A model generated the notes under the pieces. It was not told the DNA's origin, did no database searches, and saw nothing but the letters and a program-made list of their open reading frames with translations. From Protonemura montana (lineage: Eukaryota > Arthropoda > Insecta > Plecoptera > Nemouridae), in assembly GCA_947568835.1 (NCBI GenBank), contig OX387605.1, positions 5,084,001 to 5,148,000 of the forward strand: a stretch of DNA of 64,000 nucleotides, in the 5' to 3' direction. Position 1 is the first letter of the stretch, and every line of letters starts with the position of its first letter. Made by a program: the position numbers and the translations under genes. Positions 1 to 12,909 of this stretch are shown one piece after another.

Positions 1-118
1 AGTTGATCCAACAGAAATTCCTTTGACTAATTTATTCCCATCAAATCATAACGACTTTCTAAACGAAAAATACCAATGCAACGGGCGAAAGGCAAACACC
101 TCTATGTGCACAATATAA

Positions 119-132
119 ACACACACACACAC
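119..132. repeat. (AC)7 microsatellite
   Basis: Seven uninterrupted AC dinucleotides. Simple-sequence repeat with no further context. Confidence 0.9.
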
Positions 133-1882
133 AACAATTTATTCATCTATTCTTATAAATCAATTGTCGGGGTCACCGTGTTGACAAGCGGCCAGGTGTC
201 AAAGGTCGGGTGGTTAGGACCAGGTATACCGTCACGCCATGAATACTTTCTCACTTTCACCTTCGGTGCGGCTCCTTCGACAGCTAATTGCCGAGACAGC
301 GCGAACCAAGGAGGTAGGTATCACACAACAGCACCGGTCCGGTCCGGTCCGCCTCTTGTTCGAGAAGGAAGAGGTTTCTATCCTGAACTTCGGCGACCTT
401 TTATGCATCTTACCGACCGGGATGCCATTGCAATGTATGTACTGAGCATGGACGCTTATCTTAGAAAACATCTCCGTGTAAAACGTACAGCTTTATTTTA
501 GAATTTTTCTCGTTTAAATTGCTGTTGTTTCAACTTGGATGATATAAAATCAGAACTGCAATTAAGGAATATTGTGACACGTTGCATAAGATATCAACGT
601 GCAAGCTGCTTCACGTCCAATTAATTTCACATCTACTTTATTAACTAATTATATTGTAAAAAAAAAATAATAATAAAGGGTTTCTTCGTTAGGCTTGCCA
701 TTGCTTCACTTTTTACGTCAAAGTTATTACTTTTACAACGAGCTCTGTATACCATCGCGCATTCACTGCATCTCAAAACTACAGCTCAAGGGAGCTGTAA
801 ATAGGGCCCCTTGCCTCAGAGTAATTGCAGATTTTCTCACAACACTAAATTTTATAAAACAACACTCACACCGTTCTCGTTGGTTTTCTCTCAGGTATAA
901 CCATAGTATAATATTTACTTTATGCCCATTTTAATAACCATAATCAAAGATTCGCGTCTTGACCGAGGTGATGCGACGGGCGGCAGGCATGCAGGCATAC
1001 GACAAGCAATCATGGGCCCAGCCGGCACGTACCCGTATCGCCGATACATGCATTGTGTTGCGGTAATAACAGTTTCATTATTGTCGACATGAAAAGTAAT
1101 CATATGCCAACAATTGAAGCGTTGCTAAAGGGTCTACGTGCATGGCGCGTCGTCGATACCAAGACAAATAGGATGGGTTCATCAGTGGCGGCTTCGGGGA
1201 AAAACTTAAAAGTAGATATCGCTGATCGGACACGGGAGAAATTCGTGGTTAATCATCACGAAGACATGTTCTCATCGGCCGATCACCGATTGGTAATCAT
1301 TAAAGTTGCTTCAGGATTACGATTAGAGCCAAATTAATAAGGTGTTCCTCAGGGATCTCGGTCAGGGCATCTCTGGGAACTTTTCGAGCACAAATGCCAT
1401 TGGTAGAATCGATAAAATCCTTACAATGTCAACTTTTTACGCTTGATACAGGAGTGGCCGGTAGACTACCGAAATTACATGGTTACTGTCAACGACCGAC
1501 GCGCTCAAGTCAACTAGTAGATTGAAAAAAAATTACAAAAACAACATTGACGTTGATAATCGCAGGAAAATTTCCCTTTGCTTGAAAGTGGTCAACAGCC
1601 TTTAGAGAAAAGGGTGTCGCCACTGAAGATGAAATCCGAGCGCTGCAAAGCTACGACAATGTTGTCGTTGCCGGTGCTAGAGGGTCCAGACGTGTGGACT
1701 CTCACACCCGCCCTGCCTTTGTCTCATCTCATCGCTAATTAGCTTTCACGGGCTCTCGGCGACACTAGCGCACCAAACGGCCAGCCCGGTCTCCACACTC
1801 TTTCGGTTTTTTTTTCTCGTTGCCGCGACGACGAAGACGCAACCGACCATGAAATTAGGTTTTTACTCTTTACCAAAAACTA

Positions 1883-1898
1883 GTGTGTGTGTGTGTGT
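1883..1898. repeat. (GT)8 microsatellite
   Basis: Eight uninterrupted GT dinucleotides. Potential Z-DNA-forming stretch, otherwise ordinary. Confidence 0.9.
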
Positions 1899-4800
1899 AT
1901 CCGGACGGCGAGGCGTAATATTCTTTTTAAGAAATTTTAATGTGGAAAGATTCCTTTTTTTTAACATATATAAATGAAAAATGAAGATACGTTTTTCGGA
2001 CCTGCTTGTGTGTGGGTAATGTGTTCTGGGAGCGACTTGGTAATAATTTTAAACCCAACTCGTGTGGCGCGATTTTTTAATGAAAATTATGTTGAAACAT
2101 ATTTTTTGGTCTAGTGCATTTCTCATTCACACGACGTCTAAAACAAATGAGAGACGCGTCACGTGCACGAGCAATTTTGTTGCCGCCGAGCAAAATTATG
2201 CACTTAATAATGTTATTTAATGAAATTTTAAATGATAAAAACGTATCGTCGGGCAAGCTTTCGGTAATGTGCAAGCATTCTCAGCGTGATGCCTGAGTAT
2301 GCTTGTGCCTACTCGTTCGCTAGACCACACTAATCAGAGTCAGAGGTCAAACGACATCGAAAATGAGATAACGAATTTGTTTTTATGTAAATCAAGTAAC
2401 CTAGAAATAATTAGCTGGTATTTTCTGACAGTTGCTCACTTAGTTAACTTTCATTTCGGTGCCTATAGGGTCAGCACAACAGGGGGCCGTCTGGATCGCA
2501 ACTTAGCATAAAAAAAATACCATTGCAATTGTTTCAATGCGCGCAATATGCTAAACGTATCATTTATTATGACAACTCATATTTGATCTTTGAAGCTTTG
2601 GTTAAAAATCGCTTGAAACTAATTTCGAGTGAAAAAAAAATTGCAACAGGTGATGTGAATGATGTCACTATTCTTGCACAAAAAAAGCCCACCCATCAGT
2701 TGCGTTAACCTATATTCTATTGTCTTCGACCAAGCCCTCTTGAAATCGAAATCAACAAGTCACGCTGTGAAATTTGCATTTCTCAGAATCGCCACGGTAG
2801 ACGCCTGTGAAGATGCAATTTTTTTTTCTTAAAAATCAGTGATGGAGGTGCCACATTGCACGTCGAGGAGCCGTGTTCTGCTTTTTTTTTTCGAGGTCAT
2901 ATATTCTAGCCGCGCCTATAAGCAAACTAAAAAGCGAAGAAATGTGGATAAAAAGCAGCCAATTTGCATTTGAAACTTTTGCGAGCGTTCACACGGAAAG
3001 CGGAGGACTCAACTCAAGACCTCAAGCCTCGCGTGCTCGGTTAACGGGCTTTCCTGTTTTGCAGCCAGAAAACAGCGACATCTTTTATGTTCGCAATAAA
3101 GTAAGAATTCCCATCTAAATATGACGTAAAGAAGCTGGAAGTTAAAGCATTGTCGTGCACCCAGGATAATACCGGTCCAACCATCGAGTTTATAGGTATA
3201 GTCAGAGGGACAGCGTTCATAGTAAACTTTCCGCTGAAAAAACGAGCCGGCAACACGTGGTAACGGTAGACGCCACCCGTTGGCACTCACTGTTATCATT
3301 ATATTTTAGACCCCTGCAATTAAATAAATACGGCATCAAATATCAATACATGTTTATCAATCGTTGAGCACTAACAAAGATTGATTTAGCTTAAAACCAG
3401 TCTGAAATACGATTTCTTTGCGATAAATAACGATAGGAAATTTCGTTCAAAACGACAGTGACTCTATCTATTAATGTTCTCCACTTCTGTCGGTAAATCA
3501 GTCATTTGGCGTCTATTTTCCGCAAAGACAATTTAACTCTAGCGCTTTGTTAGTTTACTTCGCTTACAAAATGCACGGATGCTAAAATAATTGCGTCTGT
3601 TGCGAATGTGCGTGGTCATCGTCTCGCAGTGCGATGGTCAGTTTACGTTCAAACAGCCGCGCCGACTTACATCCCAAGTCAACGGGCAGGAGATTATCTC
3701 TAGTGGCAAGCTATCACAGCTTCTCACCTGGGAGAGTCGAGCGCGATAGAGGCGGATCTTTGTAAGTTACTTGAAAACTGTTGGCAATAAAACGTTTAGT
3801 GGCTTACTCAGCAGCAGCCGGCCGGCTGGCTGCTTTGCAACCATGGTTCAGCAGTTGAGTACGGAGTTAAGCTGGCTTGCTGACCAGGCTTAATGGTCAT
3901 CCTCCTGGCTCAACACGTACGCCCAGACGTAAAGTGCCACACAATTTTATACATATTATTTATATCCTTATTTTGAATACGAAATAAACCGCGTTCGCCG
4001 TAAACGCTATGTAGGGTGCAAATTCTATGCATGTATACACAGGCCAGTCGCCACATAGATGAAAGTATTTGAGTTTTAAACATTTTATTACCGCGAAGTT
4101 AATATTCGGTGTAAGTTTATTTGTTGTTTGGGTGAAAATTCACGGAGATAAAAGTCGAAGTTGACTGTGCCCCGGGGCTGAGAGGAGAGAAATTGTTCAA
4201 CACCTAATTAAACGGATTCTTCGCCGAAAGCAAATAAAGTTGATTGCGTTTTATTGCGTTTCGCGTTCCACCAAAGGTTCTGCGCGCGAGCCTAGAAGAG
4301 TAAATCATCTTGCCCATCAAAGTCGCTTGCCTGTTTGATAACTCACTCGCCCTGTTCTCCAGTGCAGAATTTTTAATTAAAATACGATTTTGGACTTCAG
4401 TTCTCTGTTAATTAATTGTTAAGTACGTTGTTTCGTTACACTAAATGCATGTACCAGTTTGGTTTCAATGAAATTTTAGACCATCCATTGTTGTTATTAT
4501 TGTTTCCCATTACATCGTAATTAGCAAGCTCCATTCAAATTACTTTCACCACCCTAACAATCTTTATACCATCGTAAAATAATGTCTTACGTGCTGGCCA
4601 ACTGTTTCTGTAATTGTAGGTAGTAACCGCAGCTATTCTCGGCCACAAAATTTCCTTCTGTCCACAGAAGGGTTGAAATGCTATTTTTTTTTTATAGCAA
4701 GTTTGCGTGTTTAGTTTATCTTTGGAAAATAATACAACGCAACGCTGACTAGAAATCTGCAAGTCAAGTCATATACTCGGTAATATGTAAAACGTGCAGT

Positions 4801-7800
4801 GTTATTATATTCGGTCTCAAGTAATATAGAACTACTTGTTGTAATTTAATTCCCGAGATAAGAAAGAGTGATGGAAAGGTTTCCAGTCCCAAGGAGGTGA
4901 TTACACGCAAAACACAACAGTAGAATAAATACTTTAGACTTGCCTCTTTTCCTTGCCCTCCTACAAGGAAACTTGGTCTTGCCTTTTCGGGTCTCGGTAC
5001 ACCTTTGTTAGTTACAATGGCATCGCTTACTTTCTTCATCAGAACAGTTTATTTTGTCATTTAAGTCGCTTTCATGGGGGGAGGGGGGTTGCTTGTTTTC
5101 TATGGTTGTTGCTCCTAAATTTTGCAAGCAAGACTAGAGGGTATCTTAGTGCATTTTATTAGCTTCCCTTATCAGAGTTATTTTGCTTAGGGACAAGGGT
5201 TAGTACTGGTAGATTGTGGTTTTAGCAATAAAAAAAAAAATAGCATGAATCTTGGGAATAGGGACAAGCCAAGTGCATGTTTTAAATGGAGTCGACCGCA
5301 AGTATTTTCCGGGAAAACACGATAGTCGAGTTCTGGATTCATAGAACATCAGGGCAATTAAAATTCCAGGAAAAACTATTTTCCACCTTGTAGTGTGCTT
5401 ATTAAAAGGGTAGTTAAAAACCCGTGGCAAATTAAGATTAGTTGTTATTTTGCACATCCCATGTGAGATCAAATTTTTGATACATGATGCATTCTTAACA
5501 GTTGTAGTAACCCTTGTTGTCATTTTCGGATAAAACACAGGAATTTAAATTTTCATAGGGGAAATAAATAATTACACCATCTACTAAATAAAAATAAAAA
5601 CTCTGATGATTTTTCCCAGCAAAATTGTATGCCAGACAGAAAAATGTGCACGCTTTCTCCAACATCGAATACAACCATCACAGCCATCAAAAGATTCCCA
5701 AAAACATCCATTTTCCAGTTAGCTAAGCCCAATAACGGACCGTATAACTGTTGAAAGGTTTTCCATTCGCTGGCTGACCTTGAAAGAAACTCTGCGATGG
5801 CCGCGGTTCGGCATGCTTGTAGCTCACAAGGTTTGGTACCAGTACGCGACAAGATGCTGAAGACATTGCATAGAGCGCCACGCGGAACTGTGCCTTTGTA
5901 TCTTATTAGGTTTGTTTTGCTTCGACTTGTATCTCTGTTGACCGAAATTCCTTCTGCTCGGAAACTGCCTAGCAGAAACTTTACTTTGAAAACTTTATTT
6001 GTTTTGTCTCTTCTCCATTCGCCAGCCCTCTCCAAACTTGCCATCTTTGCCGATACTTTTGTCTTAATTGCGAATACGATTCTCTGCAGCAGAGAGGACA
6101 GATTAGAGATCCGAAAATTTCAACAAACTCGATGCGCCACTTTTTGTTTGTTTGCCTTATATTTTTTTCATTTCATCTTGCGGAAAAAATATAGAAAAAA
6201 CTAGAAAAAAAAAACTGTACCTCGAGTGGAAAAATAGCTGGCAATATCATCGTAATTAATGTTAGAGATAAGAAAGCGAGTTAATTCCAACTTTTTGAAA
6301 ATGTTTTTTCTTTGGACTCAGCGAAAGAGCTCTCGGTTTAGTTTTCTCGAGGAAAATGCTGATAACGCTCTTAAAGCATGAAATACAATTTACATTTTGC
6401 AGCTACTCACAATGCATATACAACCAATTTCTCACGATATAAATTTCACTTTTATGAGGCTTAAGATAATGCTTAAAAACATCAGCAGGAGATAGCCCAA
6501 CTTGCAAATAGCCAAACTCTTAGAGAGCGAGCATCACATGCTCTGTTCATGCTCTTTGGATCTATTTTCATTCACATTTGCTCGCTACTGCTGCTATGAC
6601 AGTAATGACGCTCATCTATCATCCAACTGTTCGGAATCGATCAACTAGTCGGTCAATTTTGCATGGTATTTTTTTTTTAAACAAGAATACATAAAACGTA
6701 CAACTTGGGAAGAGACACATGTATCAATATATCATCCTTTGCTCCATACCAATGATACAAAGATATGATGCAATATTAGGAACTCTTTTATCAGGCAGAT
6801 CAATGCTGCATCAATCTAGATTGACTTCTTAAGAATGTTTTCTCCAAGTATTATGCCATCAAAATCTTGGTACAGGTTTGTTCCACCCCTGGAACTAGTC
6901 TAATTACATACACGGGCGTGAAGAGTAAGTTTATGTCAATATGCTTTAAGCTGCTTTACAGAAGTTTGGTGTAAAGTCACAAGACCTTCGACATGCTCGG
7001 AACATTGATTACCATTAGCTTTTATCTAATATAAAAACGCACAAACGGAGCTGGTAGCAAGTCCCTTTTCCTTCGACACTTCATTCGCACATTTAAGAAT
7101 TGATAGCGCTGACAAAAGGAAATGATCCAGATCAGATCTTTGACGTGCCACGTTTAAACACTAGCACGAAAAGGAACGTGCAAAACGTTGAAACCGAAAT
7201 GAATTATTTTTATCGCGACCGAGTAGTCAAATACCTAACGAACTTCGAGGCGGTTCTACGGTAGATTAGTGTGATGCACTATTGAATTTGAAATTAAATT
7301 CACCGCCCGCAAAACTTTGTGAAACCATACAGAGAGTCGACTAATTAGTTGAGTTACCTAGATATTAGTACCATAAAGTAGCTGTAGGTGCAATCTGGCA
7401 TGACGCAATTCACGTGTAGCGAAGAATAGCCACCGGCTAAAAGTGTTCTTGCATGCACCGACCAACTTACATGCAAGCGAATATGTAAATTAATGATCGT
7501 ATATCGATTTAAAATATACGTTTAATCATTTTACAATCATTCATTCATTTATCTCTACGTACATAACACACGATTTCACGATCTCATAGAACGTATCATT
7601 AAAAAGGAATTTTCACCTTGCTTGATCAAATAATTCTTGTTTTACCGCGCGAATCCACAGAGTCGTCGATGTCATGCACACTGCATTTACACGCAACGAT
7701 TCCCCATTTCCTCTTTTCCAGGAATGATACTGAATTAATCACTGCTCTTGAATGGTGTGGTGGACCACAGCATAAAGTAAGTTTCTGTTAGTTTCCTAAT

Positions 7801-10071
7801 AGCTGTTTGTGTACTTCCTGATAATTTGACAGAACTTGTAGATATATATATATTTATGTATTTCTTTGTCCTTAATAGACAGGTAAGTACCAAGTTGTGC
7901 CATATAATAAAACACATTAAAACATGAACAAACAAATACCAACAACAAAACCAACAAATACATACATGACATAGAGAAAAAGAAACGTGCACATCATAAT
8001 CAGCAGTTCGAGATCACTTTTTTAAATCTAATTTGATGAATATCCAGATTCTGGATGTTGTCGCTGTACAATTTAAACAGAGTAAGTATAAGGGTGAGCA
8101 AATTTTATTATTATATCCCCAAATTATCCCCAAATTGTAATACGGCATCAGGGAAAGCCATGCTCTGAGTCAAATTACTACACAATGATCACGTTTTATT
8201 GGAATTAGCACTCTAATTAACGAAACATATCCAAAATCATTTTCAACCCACCCACGGATTCAGCATGTTCGCGCATGAAAAGTCCGAAACGACTATACCT
8301 TACTCGTAATTGCAACCACACACGCCATCAATTCCGAACCGGTAAAGTGGATCATCTCCGTTGATCTCTTGAATGCAAATGACACAGCGCATGTGCATGT
8401 GTTTGTGTTCTGTACGATATAGGGTAGCGTTGTGTTCCCATAGAGGGCGATTACAGTGCACAGAGTGACTAACTTCGCGAACGGCCGCCATTTCCATGAG
8501 AAAAGCACACAAGAAAAATCATAACTAAAAGCGTCTAAAATAAACCAACTCTGTTATTGGAATATGTCCGTTTCACTTAATGCATTTCCTGTATTTAAAA
8601 GTGTGGCTTAATGATAGTAGATCGCCTCTCCCTAGCGATGGACTGCGCTCGACGGCGAAGCACACTTGGTGTTGTGTTATGCTAATGTTTGGCAGGGAGC
8701 ACAGCACGCGGAGAGTAGAATGCATCGGCTAACCAACCAGCCACACCCTACCGTTGACCCTCTCGCCGCCCGCCGTAATTAAACAAATGTACTGCACCGC
8801 TGATAACGCTGCCATACTTTAGTATCTTCGACGGTATTCTTCCTGGTAATTCGTTTCAACTAGTCCAGTGACGTGCCAACAAAGGGTGGAAAGCAATTAT
8901 AGTGATTCTATTTCAAAATGTAACGAGAATCTGACGTTATCAAACGTTTTGCATCAAAATGGGTCAAATTTGTATCGAAATTCACAAATGCGTGTTATTA
9001 GCAATGATAAAACCCCTGACACGTTCTCAATTCGAGAATAGATCCCATGATCAGTACTATTTCAAGTGATAGGAAATAAATTATCCAAAATGTATCTAAA
9101 ATCTGCAAGTATGTTTTTAAAATGGTTTACTAAATGAAGAAATTTATGATAATTCTTCGTAATTTAATATAAATAATATTGTTTGAAGTTACAGATTTTT
9201 TTTTTTTGCATGGCACTAAGTGTCGCCGGGTATTTTCTTAAAATCCCTCTCCCCTGGTCTACATGCACCCCGCACAAGCAGCGATCTTGGGTGACAGCGA
9301 GCAGCACTCGATAGCGCAGTCGGCGCAGCGATAAGGCGCAGTCAGCTGCGCACGGCAAACGAGGCCACCACGGATGTTTCAGATGGTTGAATCACACGCA
9401 GGGAAGAGATATTTCCGCAGCGAGTTATTTATTAATGTAGCCAAACAAGGGGAAGTATAATGGAAAAACTCGGGAAAACTTTGAGGTTAATTAAATAAGT
9501 GCACATATACACCTCTCTAGATATAGGTGGCTTATTTTTCAGAAATAATTTCGAAGAGTGAGTAGAGTTATGAGTTTTCGTTTGTGGACTAGTGCATCAA
9601 ATAATAAAGTTATATTCGCTGCTCGCAGGAAACAAAAGAAACATACTCTCTAAGTGAGTACTACCAACAAAAGTTCTAGCAGAAAAGAATATAAATAATT
9701 TAAATTTACATATCTGGCAAGGGCGAGTGGCTTTGTATCAAGTGTCATTTTCGGAATCCTCAATATAGGAGGCACGCAACAACAACAAAAAAAACCGCTT
9801 TCAGTCTTCTCCTAATTTCCTTACAGGCCCGGCCGGCGATGACAAAAGGCACTCAACAGCGTTCTTATCGCCGTCTCGAAATACACCTTCTGTTCTTTCT
9901 CGCGGCGCTAATTTCTCGACGCATCATTAAGCTTATTAGAGACGAGAGCATGGCGTTCCATCATCGGTCCATGCTCCGCCGATCTCTCGGCTCCTTTACA
10001 GCGGGCGTACACCCAAATTTATACGACGCATCACGCTTTAAAGCAGATGTACCCACAACACAGGCGCCCAT

Positions 10072-10095
10072 CCCCCCCCCCCCCCCCCCCCCCCC
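10072..10095. repeat. C24 homopolymer
   Basis: An uninterrupted run of 24 cytosines, preceded by CCCAT. It is responsible for the poly-proline and poly-glycine stretches in the small frames that cross it (plus 9839-10171, minus 9961-10314), which is a reason to treat those frames as non-coding. The G-rich strand could fold into quadruplexes. Exact length is prone to sequencing error. Confidence 0.9.
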
Positions 10096-11985
10096 GTGGC
10101 AAGCCCGGAGGCAAAAAGCAGAGGGAAACTCGCTAGGCAGGACCACGCACTCTATATTATGTAGCTGGTAAAAGCTGGTCAACAAAGTGTCGGTGAGATG
10201 ATAGTAAATCTTGTTAGAAAGAGACCAGTGCATGGGGAGAAAGATTGGTAGCATAGAGAACACGCTAGAGAGAGGTAATAAAAAGAGATAAAGGGGTAGA
10301 GAGGCGCTAAGCAAATGAACGTCATACGGACTTGCCTACCCATGGGTCGATGGCGACACACTTAGGCAAGGGATTGGCCACGTGATGTGCGCCGACATTA
10401 AAGTGGGGTTTACGCGGATAAAATTGTACGCAACGTGGCTTGCGTATTGTGTTTGTGCACGGGAAATTCGCATTAAAGCTGACCAAAGTTGCCGCGCTAT
10501 TATAAGTTAGGTGCCATGACATTTTGTGTTATTGTGTGTAACAAACGTGATGTAAATTGATTAGAAAGCGAAGAGTAAGAGTATATCACTCGAACTATTG
10601 TAATTATGCATTTCTCGATTACAATTTGGCTTGTTGTCACAACAGCAATGCCACCATGTTACTGTGAGACAAGTGCCGACGACCAATGAGACCAATATGG
10701 TATGATAATAAACTGCAGTGTATTTTGCCAACATGCGCTGCTGAACCACATTGTAATTCCCATTATGTTTTTGAACTAATTGATGTTCATTGTTTATCCC
10801 CTGCTTAGTTTGTGCCATTTGGTCGCGTGCAAAGCTGACCAATATATCCTTATTTCTCGTCGACTTAACCCGCATTCACCGTGTCTTAGGGCGCGTTAAA
10901 GAAGGCCAGATGAGTAATTGGTTCCATACCTACTGAACGTTTCATCGCTGACCGCAGTTAGGCATATTATAACACAATTAAACGTCAGGATGTTCATAAA
11001 AAAATTTAAAAAGTTGTATGGAAAAAAAATCGATTGTACCTTTTGCTTTTTGAATAATATAGTTTAGGTGCCAGGGGGCAGTACGCGGTAGGAGGGTTCG
11101 AAACGGACGTGAACATTTCAAATCGACGCTGGCACCGTGTTTTTTCCGCTAGTTTTTATTATTTTTTTAATACGTGCGTGGTGCTACCTTCAATACAATA
11201 TATGTGTATAACAATGTGGTAGGTAGCTCAATTTATTATTATGATTAGGGCGCACCATCGCCGCTGATTTAGTCAGATATTTTATTAAGAGCCTACCGTA
11301 AAGTATAGGTCTTAAGAAATTAAATCCACTTTTTCATCTCGTTAGCAACATTTTATAGGTTGATGATGAACAAGTCGATGTGAAATGTGTATTAAATTAT
11401 GAAACAAATCACTCGGGAACGTTAATTTATGCATATTGCAGACATTCTGAGCACAGGGGCCATACGAAAAACTAACTGCGAACAAGAGATTATCTGAATA
11501 ATTTATAAAAATCTCAAGTAATGCATCAAAAGAGGAATCAAATATATATGTATCAAAATCTTTCCAGATAAGAAAGGTTAACTCTGTTTATTTTCTAGAC
11601 GTTACAGAAAAGATTGTTTATATAATTCATTGAAGCCATCTTTAATTAAACCACTCGTAATTAGGTCTACTCTCTAAGAGAGCAAAATCTGGAGGCGGAT
11701 TTTCATATTAATTCACGACTTTATTTATCCACACAAGATACCTAATCAAATGAAAACGCTGGTTGCCTTCAACATCGCATCCGCAGTCAAGACGGCGTTC
11801 ACTCGCTCTGTACTGCGCCCAAAAAGGGGTGCAACCCCCTCTAACCCCTGGAATGAGTTATCAGTGCGCTGTACCCGCCTGTTGTCGTTCCTCTTCTTGC
11901 ACGAGACGCAGTAATTAGAATGGCTCGTCTCGAATCTAACAAAACTCGAAACCGAGTCAGCATCTCTTTGATGTAATGTGTTAGA

Positions 11986-12001
11986 TGTGTGTGTGTGTGT
12001 G
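11986..12001. repeat. (TG)8 microsatellite
   Basis: Eight TG dinucleotides just upstream of the retrotransposon's left flank. Confidence 0.9.
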
Positions 12002-12142
12002 CACGTTAGACGATTCTCCAAGTGATTTCATCTCATTCCTCGTTTCTTAGTTTGATAGCAATTAAACATTGCGGATGTTAGGAATGATTGCAGAGTTTGA
12101 GCAAGGAAATAGAAGTGGCAAACATTAAACTTCTCGGCTGTG

Positions 12143-12175
12143 CATGTGCATTACATGTGCATTACGTGTGCATTA
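12143..12175. repeat. 11-bp tandem repeat, three units
   Basis: Three consecutive copies of CATGTGCATTA; the third has CG for CA at its start. It is followed within a few bases by TGTAATGC, a partial inverted copy, so a small hairpin is possible. It lies about 140 bp left of the LTR element and is not part of it. Confidence 0.85.
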
Positions 12176-12314
12176 CAGAGTGTAATGCGTCGTTTCTATT
12201 GGTTTCGTGAACCGGATGCCCGGGGTTGTCACACGTCTAGGCAGACCAATGAGAACGCGGTAATGCCGCTGCAAGCAAGCGAGTTTCGTTCAGCCAAGGG
12301 AATTTATTGTGAAG

Positions 12315-12895
12315 TGTTGTGGATCGCGGCCACCTAAATGTTGTGGACCGGGTAGCGGTTCCATGCTGCCACCACCAGAGGTTAAGGGATCTGGACCCTG
12401 TTTCCTGAAGGGATAATTTAGAAGTCGGTAGACATGATCGGCGGAAGGCTCGTGGGCGACTTTGTGAAAAGTCTATACGTGATAAGAAATGATTTGGTGA
12501 ACTGAGATATTTATTTAATGACACAATCCTAAAACTACACCAAGTGAGTAAAAAGACTTACATTTCGAGAAGATCAGGACACGTCCGTCCTAGAGCGAGG
12601 ATGAGCAGAGAGTGTCTTTTGCTTTAGCTGGACAATGTTTTGTGCCCTCAAATCGGGGTTCACATTGCTAACTCAAGAGACACTTGGTGGGAGGGTGCAA
12701 GTTGAAATACCTAAATGCAGGTGTGATTGATAAGTGACTGTATTTCTAAAGCGCGCGGGCAATGACCGACGGGATGGCCTTTGAGACTAATTGTCCAAGA
12801 CTGTGTGAATAGCAAGCATCATCCCTTGTTAAAACGTAAAGAATTTGGAAAAGGGTTATTGATTCTAAAAAGTACCTGTCCGCTCCATGACATCA
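12315..12895 (-). repeat. 3' LTR of the gypsy-type element
   Basis: This is the 581-bp repeat at the downstream end in coding orientation, matching 19547-20127 in length and, by eye, in sequence. It starts TGATGTCATG and ends CCACAACA on the minus strand, giving the usual TG...CA termini. It carries a polyadenylation signal near its middle. The last 40 bp contain TGTTGTGGA twice on the plus strand. A frame of about 70 codons runs through the LTR but differs at its end between the two copies only because it reads into different flanks; I do not regard it as a gene. Confidence 0.95.
12510..12515 (-). terminator. AATAAA polyadenylation signal in 3' LTR
   Basis: AATAAA on the minus strand inside TAAATAAATA, about 380 bases into the LTR. 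This is where an LTR element's transcript would be expected to end (R/U5 border just downstream). The same hexamer is present in the 5' LTR, as in all elements with matching LTRs. Assignment is by position and motif only. Confidence 0.55.
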
Positions 12896-12909
12896 CCCTC
12901 GCCTTTCTC
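12896..12909 (-). promoter_or_regulatory. Polypurine tract (plus-strand primer)
   Basis: On the coding strand this reads GAGAAAGGCGAGGG, directly abutting the 3' LTR. It is purine apart from one C. A purine run at this position primes plus-strand DNA synthesis in LTR elements. A 15-bp stem (12911-12925 with 12930-12944, allowing G-T pairs) lies immediately inside it. Confidence 0.8.

Larger units (their letters stand above)
1..12314. other. Intergenic or intronic DNA, no supported gene
   Basis: AT-rich sequence left of the LTR retrotransposon. I read both strands and found only short reading frames (under about 165 codons) with no recognisable domain and often overlapping one another on opposite strands, as expected by chance. 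It holds scattered homopolymers and dinucleotide runs, listed separately. The longest opposed pair (minus frame 5553-6044, plus frame 5797-6204) matches no family I know and has no convincing splice or promoter context. Introns or regulatory DNA of a host gene could be present but cannot be shown from sequence alone. Confidence 0.6.

Noticed and set aside
2103-2331. TGGTCTAGTG and CGCTAGACCA about 220 bp apart as possible terminal inverted repeats of a small transposon
   Set aside because: Only nine of ten bases pair, similarity does not extend further, and no target duplication is present.
5553-6204. Opposed frames of 163 (minus) and 135 (plus) codons
   Set aside because: Opposed frames are mirror images of one open stretch; neither peptide has a recognisable motif or credible splice context.
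9839-10314. Frames with poly-proline (plus) and poly-glycine (minus)
   Set aside because: The homopeptides come from the C24 run; the rest of each frame is unremarkable.
12237-12524. Frame of 70-95 codons in the 3' LTR, repeated in the 5' LTR (19541-19756)
   Set aside because: It exists twice only because the LTRs are duplicates, starts inside the LTR, has no domain, and reads into unrelated flank.
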